Shown here in pieces: positions 35,001-43,517 of a stretch of 60,923 bases of DNA. Under the pieces are notes generated by a model. That model saw only the letters and a list, made by a program, of their open reading frames with translations, was not told the DNA's origin and did not search any database. A program made the translations under genes and the position numbers. Source of the DNA: an uncultured Collinsella sp. (GTDB lineage Bacteria; Actinomycetota; Coriobacteriia; Coriobacteriales; Coriobacteriaceae); the NCBI GenBank assembly GCA_900542325.1, contig UQMY01000012.1:1-60923 (forward strand), given 5' to 3'. Position 1 is the stretch's first letter. Every line of letters starts with the position of its first letter.

Positions 35001-36887
35001 CACGCCCTGCCCGAGCTTATCTCGAGCTTTGGCTTTGCGGTCTTTACCGAGGATTCGCTTGCGCATCTGGTGAAGCCCGAGCGCCCGATCCGCGTCGTCG
35101 ACCAGTGGATGTACCACAGCCGCCTGTACGCCGTCGCCCGCTTTGTGACCATGCGCAACGACCTGGACCTGATCCAGCTCAATTCCTTCGGCTGCGGCCT
35201 CGATGCCCTGACCACCGATCAGGTGCAGGAGATCCTGGAGGCCAGTGGCAAGATCTACACCGTGCTCAAGATCGACGAGGTGTCCAACCTGGGCGCCGCG
35301 CGCATTCGCATCCGCTCGCTCATGGCGGCACTCAAGGACCAGGAGGCCGAGCGCTTGGCCGAGGCCACGGCCGCGGGCGAGGCCTACGAGCAGGGCGACG
35401 CCGCGCCGGTGGCGCCCTCCACGGATGCCCCCGCGTTTGCGAGCCGCAAGTACACGTTCGAGGCTCAGCGCGAGAGTGCTTCGACTGCGTGGCCCAAGGT
35501 GCCCTTTACCGAGCAGATGCGCGACGAGGGCTACACCATCCTGTGCCCGCAGATGGCGCCGATCCACTTTGACCTGGTCAAAGAGGTGTTCCGCGGTGCC
35601 GGCTACAACCTTGAGCTGCTGCCCTCGACCGACCACGATGCCGTCGAGGCTGGTCTGCGCTATGTGAATAATGACATTTGCTACCCGTCGATTCTGGTGA
35701 CGGGCCAGATTATGGAGGCCATCGAGAGCGGTCGGTACGACCTGTCCAAGACCGCCGTGGTCATCAGCCAGACCGGCGGCGGCTGCCGTGCCACCAACTA
35801 CATCGCGCTCATCCGCAAGGCCCTGCGCGAGAGCGGCCACCCCGAGATCCCCGTGATCTCGCTTTCGGCCGTGGCGCTGGGCGAGGACAACCCCGGCTTT
35901 AAGCTGACGCCGGCGCTGCTTAAGCAGGCAGTCTACGCGGTGCTCTTTGGCGACGTGATGATGCAGATGCTCTACCGCTGCCGCCCGTACGAGGCCACGC
36001 CCGGTGCCGCCAACGCGCTCTACGAGGAGTACATGGCGCGTGCCCGCAAGCTGGCGCCCAAGTTTAACCGCCACAACTACACCAAGCTGTGCCGCGAGGC
36101 CATCCGCGCGTTCGACACCATGCCGCTCGTGGGCGAGGGCACCAAGCCGCGCGTGGGCGTGGTCGGTGAGATCTTGGTCAAGTTCCATCCCACGGCTAAC
36201 AACCACGTGGTCGATGTCATTGAGCGCGAGGGCTGCGAGGCCGTGGTGCCGGGCCTGCTCGACTTCTTCCTCTACTCCATGAGCAACGCCGAGCTGCAGA
36301 AAGACGAGCTGGGAAGCTCTGCTACTACGCGCGCGGGCATGCAAGCGCTCATCAAGCTCGTGGACTGGATGCGCACGCCGGTGGAGGAGATGCTCGAGAA
36401 GTCCCGCCGCTTCGAGGCGCCCGAGCGCATCGGCACCATGGCCGACAAGGCCCGTACGGTACTTTCGGTGTGCAATAACATGGGCGAGGGCTGGCTGCTC
36501 ACGGCCGAGATGCTCGACCTGATCGACCATGGTGCGCCCAACATCATCTGCACGCAGCCCTTTGCGTGCCTGCCCAACCACGTGGTGGGCAAGGCCGTGA
36601 TCAAGGAGCTGCGCCGCCAGCATCCCGAGAGCAACATCGTTGCGGTGGACTACGACCCCGGTGCGTCCGAGGTCAACCAGCTCAACCGTATTAAGCTCAT
36701 GATCAGTGTGGCCAAGGAGAACATGCGCGCCGGCAAGGGCTTTAAGCTCGAGAAGGTGGCGCCGCTCGCGATGGACGAGGTCACCGGCCAGATGCGCGCC
36801 CACGACGGCTGCGTGAGCTGCGGGCCGGCCAGCGAGGAGGCCGTGGCGTCGGTCGCCGAGCGCCTGGGACGCGGCATTAAGAAATAA
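32100..36887 (+). CDS. Giant 2-hydroxyacyl-CoA dehydratase activase-like protein (1595 aa)
   Basis: Residues 1-80 are Ala/Glu-rich, helical and amphipathic. Two ASKHA ATPase units of the BcrAD/BadFG (HgdC) type begin near 88 (LGIDVGSTTVKLAV) and 402 (IGIDAGSTTMKAAL); the iron-sulphur Cys positions appear in NGTCAGGTGAFID and EACSSGCGSFIE. A Cys cluster (RCGRCSNNC) sits near 685, a DUF2229 domain from about 745 (GIPRALNMYENYPFWHAFF) and an HgdB-like domain from about 1140. Family members activate radical dehydratases with ATP-driven electron transfer, but the fused form has no settled role. GAGGAGAGAC precedes the ATG. AMP/CoA substrate unknown. Confidence 0.88.
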   Translation: MSKLVEGIKDRMVAAAREAAPAVVDAAQKAATAAAEKVAEAVADAKNAAGEASVTSEPATAAEPVAATAARAPEGAIFNPENARGNLHLGIDVGSTTVKLAVLNDDNQIVYAKYQRHHTDVRACARDLFEGAATVLPTAQMTCAITGSGGLLLSQWLDLEFVQEVIASKRAVETLIPATDVAIELGGEDAKIIYFDNGIEQRMNGTCAGGTGAFIDQMATLLHTDASGLNELAANATTIYPIASRCGVFAKTDVQPLLNEGARPEDVAASIFQAVVTQTISGLACGRPIRGNVAFLGGPLQYLSELRHRFYLTLNLDEEHRIVPQNAHLFVASGAAMAHESNKLSTFPQLIEAIDALGDTQGAEVERLDPLFATDEDFAEFKTRHDQEVVPKGKLDGYTGRVFIGIDAGSTTMKAALVGEDGQLLHTWYGNNNGDILGTAKVIMADFYNHIPAGCTIGHVTTTGYGEALLIEALKADSGEIETVAHLRGAKAFLPGVEFILDIGGQDMKCLRVKDGVIEHIMLNEACSSGCGSFIESFAVSMNMDVRAFADAAIHAKAPVDLGSRCTVFMNSRVKQAQKEGATVGDIAAGLSYSVIKNALFKVIKLRDPKEIGSQVIVQGGTFMSDATLRAFEQLTGVHAVRPDIAGCMGAYGAALLARDRAGADGTSTILSAEDIAHLTVTQKHVRCGRCSNNCQLTVNDFGGGRRFITGNRCEKGAGHKKQKTEAPNLFKKKNELLFNREVLSPDEAPRGTVGIPRALNMYENYPFWHAFFTRLGFSVQLSDQSSKKTYQAGIESMPSESVCYPAKMSHGHVMNLIDRDVDFIWMPCVRWERKEDPTAGNCYNCPIVMSYPTALALNIDEIREQNIEFLYPFVPYHDKTELKRRLYQVLAVDRVADAEAGRGRVRGPKITRSEVDAAVNAAFEADARFHEDIQTMGEEALKWVEDHGGHGIVLAGRPYHNDPEINHALPELISSFGFAVFTEDSLAHLVKPERPIRVVDQWMYHSRLYAVARFVTMRNDLDLIQLNSFGCGLDALTTDQVQEILEASGKIYTVLKIDEVSNLGAARIRIRSLMAALKDQEAERLAEATAAGEAYEQGDAAPVAPSTDAPAFASRKYTFEAQRESASTAWPKVPFTEQMRDEGYTILCPQMAPIHFDLVKEVFRGAGYNLELLPSTDHDAVEAGLRYVNNDICYPSILVTGQIMEAIESGRYDLSKTAVVISQTGGGCRATNYIALIRKALRESGHPEIPVISLSAVALGEDNPGFKLTPALLKQAVYAVLFGDVMMQMLYRCRPYEATPGAANALYEEYMARARKLAPKFNRHNYTKLCREAIRAFDTMPLVGEGTKPRVGVVGEILVKFHPTANNHVVDVIEREGCEAVVPGLLDFFLYSMSNAELQKDELGSSATTRAGMQALIKLVDWMRTPVEEMLEKSRRFEAPERIGTMADKARTVLSVCNNMGEGWLLTAEMLDLIDHGAPNIICTQPFACLPNHVVGKAVIKELRRQHPESNIVAVDYDPGASEVNQLNRIKLMISVAKENMRAGKGFKLEKVAPLAMDEVTGQMRAHDGCVSCGPASEEAVASVAERLGRGIKK

Positions 36888-36915
36888 CTGGCCTGCTTTG
36901 GGCTAGATATGAGAC

Positions 36916-36952
36916 AAACGGGTGGTAGCCATACCGGCTGCCACCCGTTTTT
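36916..36952 (+). terminator. Terminator of the activase gene
   Basis: Arms aaacgggtgg and ccacccgttt followed by TT: a strong hairpin 28 nt after the stop. Confidence 0.9.
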
Positions 36953-37008
36953 ACTGGACATCTGTTGCGTAAACGCCCCAACTATCACCCTTTGCGAACT
37001 TAGATTTC

Positions 37009-37131
37009 GGAAGTATGCGGCAAAATCTGAATAGGCCGAGCACATCGGATATGTCCAAGCTCTGTACCTGCGGTTTTATTGGTGAAAAACCAGGATGTGC
37101 TCAAGAGTTCCGGAATTTGCCGCATACTTCC
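37009..37131. repeat. Concentric palindrome, with a second copy of its left arm at 38301
   Basis: Outer arms ggaagtatgcggcaaa (37009-37024) and tttgccgcatacttcc (37116-37131), inner arms gagcacatc (37038-37046) and gatgtgctc (37094-37102); both centre at about 37070. A 34-nt stretch from 37009 recurs at 38301-38334. Confidence 0.88.
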
Positions 37132-37303
37132 AAAAACGACGTCTCGGTGGCACCAAAAACTGCCCTCAGAACCCTGAGATAATGAACATATGTAGCCGTT
37201 TGCCGCGAAATACCGCCCGTTTATAGAACCCACCCCCAGCGCGCGTCATCCTTACGGTTGAATAAATACACATCTATGGAATTACGTAAGAGAGGACCGT
37301 CCC

Positions 37304-38263
37304 ATGAGCTACAAGACCGTTTGTGTTGCCGGCGGCGGCGTGTTGGGAAGCCAGATTGCCTTTCAGGCTGCCTACTGCGGCTTTGATGTAACGATTTGGC
37401 TGCGCAGCGAGGGCAGCATCGGCCGCACCCAGCCCAAGATCGATCACGTGCGCAAGGAGTACATCGCGGCAATCGAGGGCATGGCGGACGGTACGGGCGA
37501 GTGGTGCGCCGGTATCGCCGATGGCACCCAGCCCTTCGACAAGGAAGCGGCGCTCGCCGCCGTCGAGCGTGCCTACTCCACACTCAAGCTGGAGCTCGAT
37601 CTTGCCAAGGCCGTGGCCGACGCCGACTTGGTCATCGAGTCTATGGCCGAGGACACCCAGGCAAAGATCGACTTCTACAAGAAGCTCGCCCCGGTTCTGC
37701 CGCAAAAGACCGTCATCGTGACCAACTCATCCACGCTGCTGCCGAGCACCTTTGCCAAGTACACCGGCCGTCCCGAGAAGTACCTGTCGCTGCACTTTGC
37801 CAACTCCATCTGGAAGAACAACATGACCGAGGTCATGGCGCAGGACCAAACCGACAAGCGCTACTTCGATGAGCTTGTCGACTTTGCCAACGACATCCGT
37901 ATGCTGGCACTGCCCGTCAACAAGGAAAAGAACGGTTACCTGCTCAACTCCATGCTGGTGCCATGGCTGCTTTCAGGCCTTGACCTGTATGTCTCGGGTG
38001 TGAGTGACCCCAAGAGCATCGACCTCGCGTGGACGCGCGGCACCGGCGCTCCCAAGGGCCCGTTCCGTGTATTCGACACGGTGGGTATCCAGACGGCCTA
38101 CAACATCGTCATGCAGTACCAAAAGGTCCCGGGCTTGGTGAGCCCGCTGCTCAAAAAGATGATGATGCCCTACAACTTTAAGGCCATGGCCTCCGTCCTC
38201 AAGCAGATGCTCGACGAAGGTAAGCTGGGCGAAAGCTCGGGCGAGGGCTTCTTTACGTACTAA
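37304..38263 (+). CDS. 3-hydroxyacyl-CoA dehydrogenase family protein (319 aa)
   Basis: Short-form NAD-dependent dehydrogenase of the HBDH type that oxidises 3-hydroxyacyl-CoA. The nucleotide loop is AGGGVLGSQIAFQ; NSSTLLPST, catalytic His in SLHFANSIW and the late GEGFFTY block are family-like. Family usual length is about 280-320. GAGAGGACC precedes the ATG at 37304. A role beside the activase-like protein in acyl-CoA chemistry is suggestive but unproven. Flanked on both sides by copies of the 34-nt repeat (37009 and 38301). Confidence 0.85.
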   Translation: MSYKTVCVAGGGVLGSQIAFQAAYCGFDVTIWLRSEGSIGRTQPKIDHVRKEYIAAIEGMADGTGEWCAGIADGTQPFDKEAALAAVERAYSTLKLELDLAKAVADADLVIESMAEDTQAKIDFYKKLAPVLPQKTVIVTNSSTLLPSTFAKYTGRPEKYLSLHFANSIWKNNMTEVMAQDQTDKRYFDELVDFANDIRMLALPVNKEKNGYLLNSMLVPWLLSGLDLYVSGVSDPKSIDLAWTRGTGAPKGPFRVFDTVGIQTAYNIVMQYQKVPGLVSPLLKKMMMPYNFKAMASVLKQMLDEGKLGESSGEGFFTY

Positions 38264-38300
38264 AAATGATCTCTTGGGGGCGGAAGCGTTGGGGATCTAC

Positions 38301-38334
38301 GGTAGTATGCGACAAGATCTGAATAGGTCGAGCA
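38301..38334 (+). repeat. Second copy of the 34-nt repeat
   Basis: Matches 37009-37042 at 30 of 34 positions; key phrase gtatgcgacaagatctgaat. No inverted partner is seen here. The rest of 38264-38533 shows no gene. Confidence 0.8.
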
Positions 38335-38533
38335 AGAGCCGTAGCGCGCGTTGACGTTTGGCCAATAGAACGCAAAAATGCACCGTTCGCCGATACTCCT
38401 CTCGCGAGTGGTTGCCATATGGTTTGATGTTGTAAACATATGATTGCCGGCAGGCCGTAGGTGACGTTCGTCATGATACCGGAGGTACCAAGTATGTTTT
38501 GCACTCCGTTAAACAAGTATCGGGCTGGTTGAC

Positions 38534-38983
38534 ATGAACCGCCGTACTATCTCGATAGCCCTCGCAGTGGTCTGCCTGGCTGTGCTCCTGGGCGCTGCAG
38601 GGCAGTTTGCTATAAATCGAGAAACATCCTATATGCAGGAATGCGTTTCCGAAGGCTTTGCCATTGATGGTTACTATCGGGATGACGAAACAAGTCGGGA
38701 AACCCTGGCTTTTCTTGAGGAGGATAACCATCGGTGGCAACTGGTCGGCAAGGGCGGCAACTGCGTTGATGGACAGTTCGAGCGTATGGACGACCCCAAC
38801 ATTCTGGTGTTAAAGAATGAAAACGGCGAAGAATTCGGTACGGTCCACGTGGCGTATATTTCGCGCCGACGCGATCAGGGCTTGCTCTACCTATTTAGAG
38901 ATACCAGGGTGACCCGTTTTTATCTGGTGAGTACCGGTCCGGCGTTTACAGTGGAGTCTGGCGATGTCGATGCGGACAGCTGA
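38534..38983 (+). CDS. Small anchored exported protein, unknown (149 aa)
   Basis: Residues 5-27 are hydrophobic after MNRR, giving a signal anchor; the rest is polar and probably extracellular, with beta-like strands (ILVLKNENGEEFGTVHVAYI). Cys residues at about 37 and 76 could form a disulphide. I do not recognise a family. AT-richer than flanking genes. The ribosome site is weak (GGTTG), so the start is less certain. Stands alone between a repeat region and a converging gene. Confidence 0.65.
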   Translation: MNRRTISIALAVVCLAVLLGAAGQFAINRETSYMQECVSEGFAIDGYYRDDETSRETLAFLEEDNHRWQLVGKGGNCVDGQFERMDDPNILVLKNENGEEFGTVHVAYISRRRDQGLLYLFRDTRVTRFYLVSTGPAFTVESGDVDADS

Positions 38984-39108
38984 TTCACGGCAATAAATCA
39001 GCGAGCGGAGCGCGGCCATGGACCGCGTCCCGCTATTTGCTCGTGGCCCGCGTCACGTCTGCGCCATGTCGTGACTCGCGGCTGCGCGCATTCATCCCAC
39101 GTCGCGTA

Positions 39109-40248
39109 TTACTGCACATCAAACTCCACGCGATCGAGCTCGGGCACATTGAGGTCGATGAGCTTGCGGGCTACACGGCGGTCGTGTGCCCCAAGCGCCT
39201 CGCTTGTCGTCACATGGGCGACAACCTCGCGCTCGACAAGGCCCTCCTCCTCGCCTTCGGTGGCCGAGGTCTCGACGGCAACGGTGTAATCCTTAAAGCC
39301 CGGCAGCACCGCGGCAAGCTCGCGCGTGGTTTCGGTGACGCCATAGCCGTCCTGCACGCCGGCCTGCGCCGAGCCAATGGATCCCGCGGTCATAACGATG
39401 CAGGGGATGGCAAAGATCACCGTGCCCACGATGATGCGGCGGCGCACCTTGTGTGACAGCTCATCGACCTCGGCATTTTCCTCGGCGGTCACAATGCCGT
39501 CGCCGTTGAGGTCGCGCTTGAGCGGCACGCGCAAAAGAAGCAGCACGGCTTCGGCAGCCAGTGCGATAAAGACCACGTTGATGCCAAACTCGTAGAGGGC
39601 CGAGAGAAACAGCGACCCGCTTGCGATGGCGATGCCATAGCCCGCCGCGCACAGGGGCGGCATGAGCGCGGTCGCCACGGCCACGCCGGCGATGAGCGTG
39701 GCGGGTTCCTGGTCGCGCGAGTTGCCCAGTCCGCCCGCAAAGCCGCCCGCGAGCGCGACGGCAAGGTCCCACACAGTCGGTGTCGAGTTGTCGATGATGG
39801 CGGCCGTGGTGGTGCCAAGGGGCGAGAGCTTAAAGTACAGCGTGGACGTGATTAGACAAAAGACCATCTGCAGCGCGAGGCCGGCAATTGCCTCGACGGC
39901 AATCTCGCGGTCGAGCGTGGCGATGCCGTATGCCATGGCAAGGACCGAGCCCATGAGCGGGCAGATGAGCATGGCACCTACAATGGCGATATCCGAGTCG
40001 ATATCGAGGCCGATGCTCGCGATCAACATGGCAATGATCAGGATGCATAAGTGCGAGCCAGTCAGGCGCGCCCCGTTTACAAAGCGCTTGCGAATCACGT
40101 GATAGGGCGCGCGTCCCTCGCGTATGTTGAACGCCTGCTTAAGGAAACGGGTGGCGTTCTCCATGGCCTCGCTGTGTGCAGGGCGTATACCGTGACGACG
40201 ATGATGACGCTCGCGCAGCCGCTTGATCTGTTGTTTGTCGAGTTCCAT
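39109..40248 (-). CDS. DUF389 membrane protein with an EF-hand-like loop (379 aa)
   Basis: Membrane protein of the DUF389/TIGR00341 family, function unknown, with about six segments; the phrases DSDIAIVGAMLICPLMGSVL and GVAVATALMPPLCAAGYG are typical. The loop after the last segment of the core contains DLNGDGIVTAEE (246-257), a near-perfect EF-hand calcium loop (Asp246, Asn248, Asp250, Gly251, Glu257). A soluble C-terminal domain of about 90 residues follows. CGAGGT precedes the ATG at 40248. Confidence 0.85.
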   Translation of the reverse strand: MELDKQQIKRLRERHHRRHGIRPAHSEAMENATRFLKQAFNIREGRAPYHVIRKRFVNGARLTGSHLCILIIAMLIASIGLDIDSDIAIVGAMLICPLMGSVLAMAYGIATLDREIAVEAIAGLALQMVFCLITSTLYFKLSPLGTTTAAIIDNSTPTVWDLAVALAGGFAGGLGNSRDQEPATLIAGVAVATALMPPLCAAGYGIAIASGSLFLSALYEFGINVVFIALAAEAVLLLLRVPLKRDLNGDGIVTAEENAEVDELSHKVRRRIIVGTVIFAIPCIVMTAGSIGSAQAGVQDGYGVTETTRELAAVLPGFKDYTVAVETSATEGEEEGLVEREVVAHVTTSEALGAHDRRVARKLIDLNVPELDRVEFDVQ

Positions 40249-40405
40249 GCTTACCTCGTTTAGCTTCTGAGCCGCTTCTTGCGTCTGTCGTCTTTACTCT
40301 ACACCGCGTTAGGCGAGGTGTCAGACAAGGTTTGTTGACCTGGAAGTCAGGCCAATCGACATGGCTAAAACGCCGTGAGGATCATAAGAGTCAAATAGAC
40401 AAAAA

Positions 40406-40438
40406 AGCGCGGGGCCGGTTTGATTCCGACCCCGCGCT
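40406..40438 (-). terminator. Terminator of the OPT transporter gene
   Basis: Arms agcgcggggccgg and ccgaccccgcgct with a 7-nt loop; on the minus strand it is followed by TTTTTT. Confidence 0.92.
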
Positions 40439-40463
40439 CTGCGCTGGTGCGTTGTTGTTCGGC

Positions 40464-42167
40464 CTACCCCAGCAGGCTCAGACCAACAGAGACAAACGCC
40501 AGGATAACGCCGACGATGGACTCGCCGCCGAGCAGGCCGCTGGCGACGACCAGGCCCTGCTCCTGGAAGGCGGCATCCTTGGAGGCCTTCTCCTCGTCCG
40601 AAAGACCGGCAGCGGCGTCGCGGCGTGCGGCCCACTTGTCGTAGGCGAGCTTGACGCAGGAGCCCAAGAAGGCCGTGAGCGACATGTAGAACGGCAGGTA
40701 CACGCCTAGGCCGATCATCATGGCCGGAATGCCGAGCCAGTACATGACGATGCCGGCGATAAAGCCGCCTGCGAACCACGGCACGCTCGGGATGCCCGAG
40801 ACCATGGTGGCGACGACGCTTGCCTGCGCGGCCACAAAGCTCTTGTCGGGGCCGAAAGCATCCGGACCATAGGCGGTGACGAGCGCGACCATGACGGCAG
40901 CGGCGACCAGGGCGCCCACGATGCCGCCGATGGCCTGGCCGATCCACTGCGCACGCGGATTGGTGCCCAGCACGGCGCCGGCCTTAAAGTCGTTCATGAC
41001 GTCGCCCGCAAGGCCGCACGCCACGGCCACGATGCCGGCGATAAAGAACAGCTTGACCTGTGCGAGCTGCGCGAAGGCCGCCACGATGAGCATGACGATG
41101 AGGCCGAAGATCTCCATGGGGTCGATGCCCGTCTGGCCGCAGCTCTGCGCGCTCATGATGGTGGTGACAAAGGTGAACAGCGTCACGATGACGGCCGGAA
41201 CGGGGCCAAGGTCAAGCACGATGGCGATGATCACGGCGATGGCGGCAGCGCCCAGGCCGATGATACCGGCGTCGAGCTTGAGGGAGCCCGAGATGAGCGA
41301 CTGCTCGTCGGTGTCGGTGGAGCTGTCGGCGGCGAGACCGCGGACGATACCGGCGACCTGCGGCAGGATGTCCTTGAGGACGACGGCGACGCCAAAGCCC
41401 ATCATGAGGCCCATACCCAAGGACTTGACGATGCCCTGCGCGGTTACAACGTCGAACAGACCGGCAGCGGTGCCGCCCACAATGATGCCAAAGTTGCCTA
41501 GCAGGGCACCGGCAAACCAGAAGGCGACCGGGGCGAAGCCCACGAGGAAGCCGACGGAGAGCAGCATGGGCGAGTTGTAGATGCCAAAGGTCACGCCGGG
41601 GATGTTGAGCGTGCACAGCATGCTGGGCACCACGCCCAGGGCGTCACGAAGCACGCTGTAGATGCCGGCGATGGCCATGGAACCAAAGAGCTGCTTGCCG
41701 GTCTTGCCGCCGGCCTCGGTTGCGCGCAAGGTCTGAGCTGCGGCGTTGCCGGTGGGGAACTCCAGCGCGGCGTCCACGATAAAGTGACGGTGGATGAGTA
41801 CCGTGGCCAGCAAGCCCAGGATAGTGCCGGCCAGTGCCACGATAAACATGTCGAGCCAGCTGATCTGGTCGGCATAGCCCAGCATCCAGGCGCCCGGGAT
41901 GGTAAACGCCAGGCCGCCGGCGACCATGGCGCCTGCGGACATGATGGTGTGGGTGACGTTGGCCTCGTTGAGGCTGGCGTTGCCCATGAGCTTAAGGAAG
42001 AACAGCGAGATGACGGCAGCGAAGACGATCGGCCAGGGGAGTGCGCCCATCTTGAGGGCGGTGTAGGCCGAGCTTGCCGTGATGATCACGCAGCCAAGGA
42101 CGCCGATGACGACGCCGCGCAGCGTGAGTTGCCCGCGCATCGAAGCGCGGTTCGAGGGATTGCTCAT
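40464..42167 (-). CDS. OPT family oligopeptide transporter (567 aa)
   Basis: Large transporter with about 14 to 16 membrane segments. LRGVVIGVLGCVIITASSAYTAL near the start, EFPTGNAAAQTL in the middle and the acidic central loop DSSTDTDEQS fit prokaryotic OPT proteins, which carry peptides or metal chelates by proton symport. AAAGGAG precedes the ATG at 42167. Single-gene unit with its own terminator; diverges from coaX. Confidence 0.9.
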   Translation of the reverse strand: MSNPSNRASMRGQLTLRGVVIGVLGCVIITASSAYTALKMGALPWPIVFAAVISLFFLKLMGNASLNEANVTHTIMSAGAMVAGGLAFTIPGAWMLGYADQISWLDMFIVALAGTILGLLATVLIHRHFIVDAALEFPTGNAAAQTLRATEAGGKTGKQLFGSMAIAGIYSVLRDALGVVPSMLCTLNIPGVTFGIYNSPMLLSVGFLVGFAPVAFWFAGALLGNFGIIVGGTAAGLFDVVTAQGIVKSLGMGLMMGFGVAVVLKDILPQVAGIVRGLAADSSTDTDEQSLISGSLKLDAGIIGLGAAAIAVIIAIVLDLGPVPAVIVTLFTFVTTIMSAQSCGQTGIDPMEIFGLIVMLIVAAFAQLAQVKLFFIAGIVAVACGLAGDVMNDFKAGAVLGTNPRAQWIGQAIGGIVGALVAAAVMVALVTAYGPDAFGPDKSFVAAQASVVATMVSGIPSVPWFAGGFIAGIVMYWLGIPAMMIGLGVYLPFYMSLTAFLGSCVKLAYDKWAARRDAAAGLSDEEKASKDAAFQEQGLVVASGLLGGESIVGVILAFVSVGLSLLG

Positions 42168-42359
42168 ATAAAACTCCTTTGCGTATATCCGCTTCCCCCG
42201 GGAGCGCCGTTACGGATACGGCGCGGGAAGTCGGGTTACCAAGGGCCGCCGCGTGAGCTCGCGCGCGACCGCGCACCAGTATAGCCGCAAGCTAGTCATT
42301 TTGGGATGACTGGTTTAGGTAGGCGATATACTGCTGGGCAGACGAAAGGAGCGCCGACG

Positions 42360-43211
42360 ATGCTTAATGGGTGCGCATATATATTGACGGTCGACGTGGG
42401 CAACACGTTCATTCGCTTTGGCCTGTTTGCCGAGGATTCAGCCGCGGCACAGGAATGCCCGCTCGCAACGTGCGAGATCACGACGCCGGCCCGTATTACG
42501 GCCGACGAAGCGCGCATGCGACTTGTGCAGGTCATGGGCGCGCTCGCCGCCGATGCAAGTGTGCCCGGGGTGCTTGCACCCGCCGCGGCCGTGCTGAGCT
42601 GCGTGGTCCCGGCGCTCGAGCGCCCGTGGAAGGCGGCACTTTCCCGTACCTGCGCAGGGCGCGTGCTCACCGTGGGGCCGGGACTTAAGACCGGCATGCC
42701 CGTGCACTATGATGACCCGGCCGAGATCGGTCCCGACCGCATCGCCGACGCCGTGGCGGCCCGCGCCGTCTACGGCTCGCCGTGCATCGTGATCGACCTG
42801 GGCACGACGACCAATATCGAGGTGATCGACGCGCACGGCACCTTTGTCGGCGGCGTTATCGCGCCGGGGCTGGCGCTCGGCGCCCGTTCGCTCTCGGCCG
42901 CTGCGGCGCGCCTGCCTCAGGTTGAGCCCTCGGCGCCGACGCACGTCATCGGTCGCAACACGCGTGAGGCCATGCGCTCGGGCGTGGTTTTGGGCGAGGT
43001 GGCCCGCATCGACGGCATGCTCGACATGGTGCTCGCCGAGATGCGCGCGACCAAGGCCGCGGGGGAGGGTGATGTGCCCATCGTCATTACCGGCGACGAT
43101 GCCGAGGCACTTGCGGCCCTTGTCGGTCATAGCCTGACGGTCGATGACGCGTTGACGCTTCGCGGCCTGGCCGAGCTCTACCACATCAATCAAAAGTCCC
43201 GTCGCGTGTAA
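42360..43211 (+). CDS. coaX: Type III pantothenate kinase
   Basis: Phosphorylates pantothenate in the first step of coenzyme A synthesis; type III enzymes need a monovalent cation and are not feedback-inhibited by CoA. ASKHA fold: phosphate loop TVDVGNTFIRFGLF (Asp12), IGPDRIADA, DLGTTTNIEVID and PGLALGARSLSAAAARLP are visible. 283 residues. AAAGGAG precedes the ATG at 42360; the frame opens at 42306. Followed at once by a duplicated fragment of its own 3' end. Confidence 0.94.
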   Translation: MLNGCAYILTVDVGNTFIRFGLFAEDSAAAQECPLATCEITTPARITADEARMRLVQVMGALAADASVPGVLAPAAAVLSCVVPALERPWKAALSRTCAGRVLTVGPGLKTGMPVHYDDPAEIGPDRIADAVAARAVYGSPCIVIDLGTTTNIEVIDAHGTFVGGVIAPGLALGARSLSAAAARLPQVEPSAPTHVIGRNTREAMRSGVVLGEVARIDGMLDMVLAEMRATKAAGEGDVPIVITGDDAEALAALVGHSLTVDDALTLRGLAELYHINQKSRRV

Positions 43212-43225
43212 AGCTGAGGGCATCG

Positions 43226-43378
43226 GTGGGGGAGGAACTGGCGCCCATCGTGATCACCGGCGACGCCGCACGCGAGATGGCGGGTCTGCTACGCCATGGC
43301 CTTGTTTCCGGCGCCGCGCTCACCCTCCGCGGTCTGGTGGAGCTCTACCGCGTGAATACGCAACGGCGTAAAGTGTAG
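43226..43378 (+). pseudogene. Remnant of a second coaX 3' end
   Basis: A 51-codon frame encoding GEELAPIVITGD then ALTLRGLVELYRVN and ending RRKV-stop parallels the last 49 residues of coaX (GEGDVPIVITGD, ALTLRGLAELYHIN, RRV-stop). It is in a different frame from coaX and lacks the rest of the gene, so it is a decayed tandem copy or recombination scar. Confidence 0.85.
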
Positions 43379-43517
43379 CGTTATTGACATTTCGATTGTT
43401 TATATATTTGCAACTGTGTTAAGAGGTGGGGGCAACATACAAGTTGCCCCTATTCTAAGTCGATTTATTTCATTGTGATTAATAAGGTATTTGGGGCGGA
43501 TCAACGCGCTCTTTGCC

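Noticed and set aside
33681..36803. 1040-codon frame antisense to the activase gene
   Set aside because: His/Arg/Leu-rich shadow of strongly biased codons; no domain or start signal.
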